From positions 1,922,001 to 1,986,000 of the forward strand of contig JALJCO010003968.1 in assembly GCA_023101725.1 (NCBI GenBank): a DNA stretch of 64,000 bases, in the 5' to 3' direction. A program made the translations under genes and the position numbers. Position 1 is the stretch's first letter. The number at the start of each line of letters is the position of its first letter. The notes beneath the pieces are model-generated. The model had not been told where the DNA came from and ran no database searches. It was given only the letters and a program-made list of their open reading frames with translations. This document shows positions 59,831 to 64,000 of this stretch, one piece after another. This DNA is from Atherinomorus stipes (taxonomy: Eukaryota; Chordata; Actinopteri; Atheriniformes; Atherinidae).

Positions 59831-60164
59831 GCAACATTTCAATAAAATGACAATTAGACAAATAATTACACATTCCCTCTCTCCCCCACACACACATACA
59901 CAAACCCTACTTCACTATTTGTTAAAACTGTATGAATACAACCTGGAATAGTACATCAGTAGGTACAGAGAACAGAGAGGTTAACAATTACCTGGGTTTT
60001 AGACATTAATATATGCAGAGGCATGAAGAATATGAGATGACGGATCAGTCTGATTTATTGAGATGATGCTTGGAAAGCACAACTAGAAAGAGTGTTACAC
60101 ATCATTAAAAAGAATATGACAATATGACAGAAATGAGATTAACTTCAGAAACAACACAACTACT

Positions 60165-60370
60165 CCATAATGCAAGCTGCTGTCATTGACATTTTTAAAG
60201 CGCTCCCCCTTTCTCCAGATATTTCTTTAAATGAGGCCCTCGATACTTCTAGATGGATCAAAAATAAGTTCTTTCAAACCCCGCAGCTACCCACTCAGGC
60301 TTGCGGATATCAGCCTGCATTCCTGATAAGTCTGCGAGGGATCAGATTTGTCCCATTATGAAATCTGCAA
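60165..60370. promoter_or_regulatory. Candidate non-coding regulatory block
   Basis: Repeat-free, GC-balanced stretch with AGATATTTC, GATATCAGCC and CTGATAAGTC (GATA-like) in AT-rich intron. A 63-codon ORF (60170-60361) crosses it without a domain. Texture-based only. Confidence 0.2.
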
Positions 60371-61007
60371 GTGTGTGAGAGCTTTTTGTTTGACTTCAGA
60401 GGTCCTTTGTGGGCTTACTCATCAAATCTGTGCAAGTGCAGACTGTGCTTGAGTAACCCCAAATTTATTGCATTCCCTCACATTAAAAAGGATAAGTGGA
60501 AGATTACATTAAAGCACTTTGTGTTCATCAAGTACTGATAATTTGATCATGATTTTACATTTTAAGAGGAACTCCAGTGGTGTAGTACCCTTCCTCAAAG
60601 TTTAATTCACTTTAATCCAAATGTAATCCACATAAAGTTTGTAAAAAGAATATGCTCCAGATCAAATAACTATTGCCCTATAAAAATATGGCAGTTTTGA
60701 TTGTATTCAATGAAGTTTGTAAAAAAAAAAAAGTCTCAGCAATAAAAAGCTGGTTCATGTAAAATTATTGGAATTGCCACTGCAGTTAGTTGAAAGATTT
60801 AAAGTACAGTACGTTAGCAAGTGAGACTTCAAGTCCTCCAAGTCAGTTCACAACCCTTTTTACCTCCACTGCACTTTCAAATATAGCATATTTCTAATTC
60901 TTTTAGCAAATAAGGCATCTCATGTCTATAGATATGCTACAAGACTTTGTTTGGCTTGGTTGGCTGTAGATTTATATGAATATACTCACAAAAGTTGGGG
61001 ATGAAGT

Positions 61008-61257
61008 GGGGAATGGGTAGCCTAGTGGTAATGTTCGCAGGCCTTGGTGCGGCAGACCCGGGCTCGAGTCCCTGACAGCACTCAGGTGAACCACCATGGA
61101 CCCCTGAGCAAGGTTCCCAACCCCCACCAACTGCTCCCGAGTGCCTTAATTAGCTGCCTACTGCTCTGAGATGAGATGGGTTAAATGCAGAGCATGAATT
61201 TCCTAATTGGCTTTCTAATTGGGATTAACAAAGTATACATTATTATTATTATTATTG
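61008..61257 (+). mobile_element. tRNA-derived SINE (V-SINE-like)
   Basis: The tRNA-like head has an A-box GGGTAGCCTAGTGGTAATG and a B-box GGGCTCGAGTCCC (61060-61072). A body follows (CCCCTGAGCAAGGTTCCCAA, then ACTGCTCCCGAGTGCC, ACTGCTCTGAGATG). The tail is GGGTTAAATGCAGAGCATGA, ATTGGGATTAACAAAGTATA, ending in (ATT)n at 61238-61256. This layout is that of fish V-SINE-type elements. The copy looks full-length and moderately diverged. Confidence 0.88.
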
Positions 61258-61658
61258 ATGTTCAACTTTAAGGTACATTTTAAGGAAAATGTAAAAAGTT
61301 CATACCGTACTGTAAATATACAGTGTATCATGATTGTTGGACATTTAAAAAAAATTATGCTGTGGTATTTCCTTCATCTCAATCAATTTATTGAAAGAAA
61401 AGCTACCTTCAAGGGTTTGTGTGCGTGTGTGTGTGTGCGTGTGTAAAAATGTCAGTGTCTCAACAGCATGTCATGTGTTAGGAGTCAGCTTCGTCTAATG
61501 ATGTCTAAATGTGAACAGGCTAATGAAGAAGACTGTTAGACACAAGTTGTCATTAAACTGGAACATTTAGATGTCCATTAATGGTTTAGACACTTTTTTT
61601 TGTATTTTCATGATTAATAATTTGATTAGACAACAGCGTGTGTTGTAATACTGTAGAT
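61258..61658. other. No gene seen
   Basis: AT-rich, with a (GT)n tract at about 61417-61443. Confidence 0.5.
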
Positions 61659-61882
61659 CAGGGGTGACCAAGTCCGGTCCTCGAGAGCTACTATCCTGCT
61701 ATTTTTGGAAAATACCCTCCCCAATACACCTGAATCAAATGCCTAGTTCCCTCATGCACATGTTATTCAGCTTTGCAGATGCCTGGTAATGAGCCATTCA
61801 TTTGATTCAGGTGTGTTGGAGAAGGGTTGCAACCAAAATGTCCAGGATAGTGGCTCTCGAGGACTGGACTTAGGCACCCCTG
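61659..61882 (+). mobile_element. hAT-type MITE, copy B (complete)
   Basis: Ends CAGGGGTGACCAAGTCCGGT and AGGCACCCCTG. Inner inverted pairs are CTCGAGAGCTACTATCCTG with AGGATAGTGGCTCTCGAGG, and ACACCTGAATCAAATGCC with TTTGATTCAGGTGTGTTGGA. Flanks CTGTAGAT and CTGTACAG may be a decayed 8-bp target duplication. It is the same family as 8605-8826. Confidence 0.88.
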
Positions 61883-63144
61883 CTGTACAGTAGATACTTA
61901 AAAACTGAACAGCTTTACATGTGCATTCAGAAGTTTAGAGAAAGTCAAAATAAGTTTACCTGGAAAGGTTATAGTGCATTTAGGTTCATTCTAACTTCAT
62001 ACAAAAGGCCAAATATCCCTTTTTTTCTGCATCTGACATGGGTTCTTTGGAATTTGAGAATATACTAAGGTTTGTCAGATAGTATCAGGTTACAGTAAGT
62101 AGAACATATTCAACCATACTGCAAACAGAAAGCATGTTTGTTTTAGGCTGTTCTGTCTCATAACCTTAGAAAAACCTTTTCAGACATGAATCCAGTGATG
62201 ATTCACAGCATGATTCACTGGTGTCAGATAGAAGAGACATAAAAGGCTTTGATTTATGATGGAAACCTAACATTTACTTTTTGTTAGTTTGTATTAGATA
62301 AATGGATCCAAGCTTATCTGAGTTTGTCATTGACTTGGACTGAAATATTTTTTCTTTTTCCTGGACCTTTTTCAATGTTTTTATTTCCTGTTTGGTATCA
62401 AATGGACCACCAATCTTTTTTTATACTGGAATGTAACTGTAAGAGGGTTGAGTAACATGATTCTGGTTACATTTTAAAGTATAATGTTGTGCAACACAGA
62501 GATAAAATAACATGATGTTTTTTTTTTTATCATTTAGCGAAGAAAAATTGCTTCAGAACATTTCACAACTCGGTGTCGGAAGTGTGTTAGCGTGCTACAT
62601 ATGAAATAAAAAAGGTGTACTTTTTCATAAATGCAGTGGGAAATAAAACTGTGTGCACTTACAATGTGGGTGTCCACCTGCATCAATACCTAATTTGCTC
62701 CTGTCTGTTGAAAACCTTTATTTTAATAATGGTTTTTCCAGGTTAACAAAGCAAAGCTGTCAGTGAACTTTCAGCTCACACAGAATGGTGTGTTTTTAGT
62801 TTTGAATTACAGAGAAACTATTATTCCAACCTTGAAAGCATCTCAGTAAACCCAGGCCTGGCGTATGCTGTATAGCCCTCACCATAAAGCAAGGGATTAC
62901 CATACAGCAGACCTCACACACTCTGCAGCTTACCTCAAACGTTTCAAAAGGGCCTCCAGATTTAGAAAAAGGTGGTTTAAAATTCATATAGTGGACATAA
63001 GGCTCCTTCAAAGATCCCAATATTAAAAATATTGAGGTTACTTTTCTTGGTGTTATGGTACATGTTTAAAATAGCTCAAAGGGAAGTTCCCCGCTGCACT
63101 GAAAAGCTGTGCGCTATTATTTAACACCTGCTTCTATTTTACAG
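61883..63144 (+). other. No gene seen; end of putative chst15 first intron
   Basis: AT-rich unique sequence ending in the acceptor TGCTTCTATTTTACAG (63129-63144). Confidence 0.5.
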
Positions 63145-63295
63145 GAAGCCCTGCTGAGGAGTGGGGAGTGTCCATGAAATGAAGACAAATGATGACCTGC
63201 AGATTAACACAACCTCCTGCAGGAAAACCTGACCTTTTTTAAAAAGAATACTTAGGGCTCTTATTTCTATATGCCTACTGTGCTTCTGTGTCAGC
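63145..63295 (+). other. chst15: 5' UTR part of the chst15 coding exon
   Basis: Begins after the acceptor at 63144 with GAAGCCCTGCTGAGGAGTGG. It includes upstream ATGs at 63174 (MK then TGA) and 63179 (a short frame), both closing before the main start. Confidence 0.5.
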
Positions 63296-63769
63296 ATGAT
63301 GGCGTCAGACTGCAACAATGGAAGTCCCGCACATATGCACCTGAGTCACAGCCTCCACAGCTTGCCTCTGGTTCAAAACTGTGGGAAAAGGTCTGTCAGA
63401 ACATTTTTTGACTTCAGTCACACAAATGCACCTGAAAATCTGGATGGCAAGTGCATTCCCCTGTTTTTTTTAACCAACCTGAGTCGCATCTCAAAGGTCA
63501 AAGTGGTTAGCTTCCTCCTGGGCTCGACGGTGACGTTTCTCATCATGGCGTCGTATGTCCTGATGTGGGATAAGAAAGGACCTTTGCTCACAGCCATACC
63601 CTTTGACCTCAGACCTGTTGTCATCCCAACCAGCACAGTCACAGATGAAGTTTCTTTTGAGAAGAGTTTAATAGATTCCACACTGCTGGAGAAGATTATC
63701 AGCTCCATTCAGAGGTACACATCCAGGAAGGTACCTGATGAAAAGGATGTCCTTGGCACTGACTCCCAT
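63296..63769 (+). CDS. chst15: chst15-like N-acetylgalactosamine 4-sulfate 6-O-sulfotransferase, first coding exon (partial)
   Basis: Encodes residues 1-158. CHST15 is a type II Golgi membrane enzyme that adds a 6-O-sulfate to GalNAc-4-sulfate in chondroitin/dermatan sulfate (making CS-E), using PAPS. Visible parts are a cytoplasmic tail (1-69), one hydrophobic signal anchor (about 70-91, VVSFLLGSTVTFLIMASYVL) and the start of the lumenal stem. The anchor's MASYVL matches human MASYIL, and LLEKIISSIQRYTSRKVPDEKD aligns with the human stem stretch around TTRQLPD. The exon ends at CCCAT followed by GTAAGT (donor 63770), phase 0; 21 further codons of open frame are intron. The catalytic domain is outside the window. 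The start choice between Met1 and Met2 is open. Homology was judged by eye. Confidence 0.8.
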
Positions 63770-64000
63770 GTAAGTCTGTGGAATATAGTTGTACTCCTCT
63801 ACTATACATTAGTAAAAAAAAAAAAAAAGGAATAGAATTGTTATTTTCATACAGGTGAAATATATGAATCCCAATTACATACAATTTACACTTGAAAATG
63901 TACACAAGGCATCAGTTTGATTTATTTGTGTGATTTTTTCTTTTTCAAAAACTGAATTGTAGAAGTCCAGTATATCGTAAGCACCTCACAATCAACCAAG
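63770..64000 (+). other. chst15: chst15 intron, start
   Basis: GTAAGT donor then AT-rich sequence to the window end, with an A-run at 63815-63828. Confidence 0.7.

Larger units (their letters stand above)
59395..61007. other. No gene seen; LINE tail and candidate regulatory block inside
   Basis: A-rich (AAACA)n tract at 59498-59544. Segments 59749-59830 and 60165-60370 are listed separately. Confidence 0.45.

Noticed and set aside
63770..63835. Continuation of the chst15 frame
   Set aside because: Follows a consensus GTAAGT donor and becomes a lysine run from a poly-A tract.

Overview
This is nuclear DNA from a ray-finned fish, most likely a percomorph teleost. The evidence is AT-rich sequence with long gene-poor stretches, GT-AG introns, many short DNA transposons of types typical of teleosts, tRNA-derived SINEs and non-LTR retrotransposon fragments. 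No prokaryotic or organellar feature was seen. The species cannot be named from the sequence.

Only two host genes are supported. (1) A two-exon NK1-class homeobox gene (nkx1.2 type) on the + strand, coding exons 30878-31061 and 32394-33007, predicted 265 residues, with an N-terminal EH1/TN repressor motif and a complete homeodomain. (2) The first coding exon (63296-63769) of a chst15-like gene on the + strand, encoding the cytoplasmic tail, signal anchor and start of the stem of a Golgi sulfotransferase; the rest lies beyond the window. A CpG-rich block ending in a GTAAGT donor at 49947 may be its promoter and non-coding first exon. NKX1-2 and CHST15 also lie close together on human 10q26, so the pairing looks like conserved synteny and supports the NKX1-2 rather than NKX1-1 assignment.

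Layout: 1-30 kb holds no convincing host gene. It contains LINE relics (0.3-1.3 and 15.4-15.8 kb), a Tc1 relic beside a 1.1 kb terminal-inverted-repeat element (2.4-4.0 kb), two copies of one dispersed repeat (5.7 and 23.1 kb), a tandem pair of tRNA-Glu-like units (8.8-9.2 kb), a solo LTR with 4-bp target duplication (22.3-23.1 kb) and a Tc1 element with a frameshifted transposase (23.9-24.8 kb). The homeobox gene is at 30.9-33.0 kb. From 35 to 47 kb follow a deleted DD34E element, a nearly intact DD37E element with a 332-codon transposase, a TTAA-flanked MITE, and a LINE split by two further TTAA-flanked MITEs. From 47 to 64 kb lies the putative chst15 first intron with more MITEs and a SINE, ending at the chst15 coding exon.

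The strongest non-genic pattern is a group of five short elements with different terminal repeats that all start AG, end CT and are flanked by TTAA, resembling the T2/Kolobok group. Several TE-poor, unexpectedly non-AT-rich stretches around the homeobox gene look like candidate developmental enhancers, but conservation could not be tested here. No undescribed biological system could be demonstrated.
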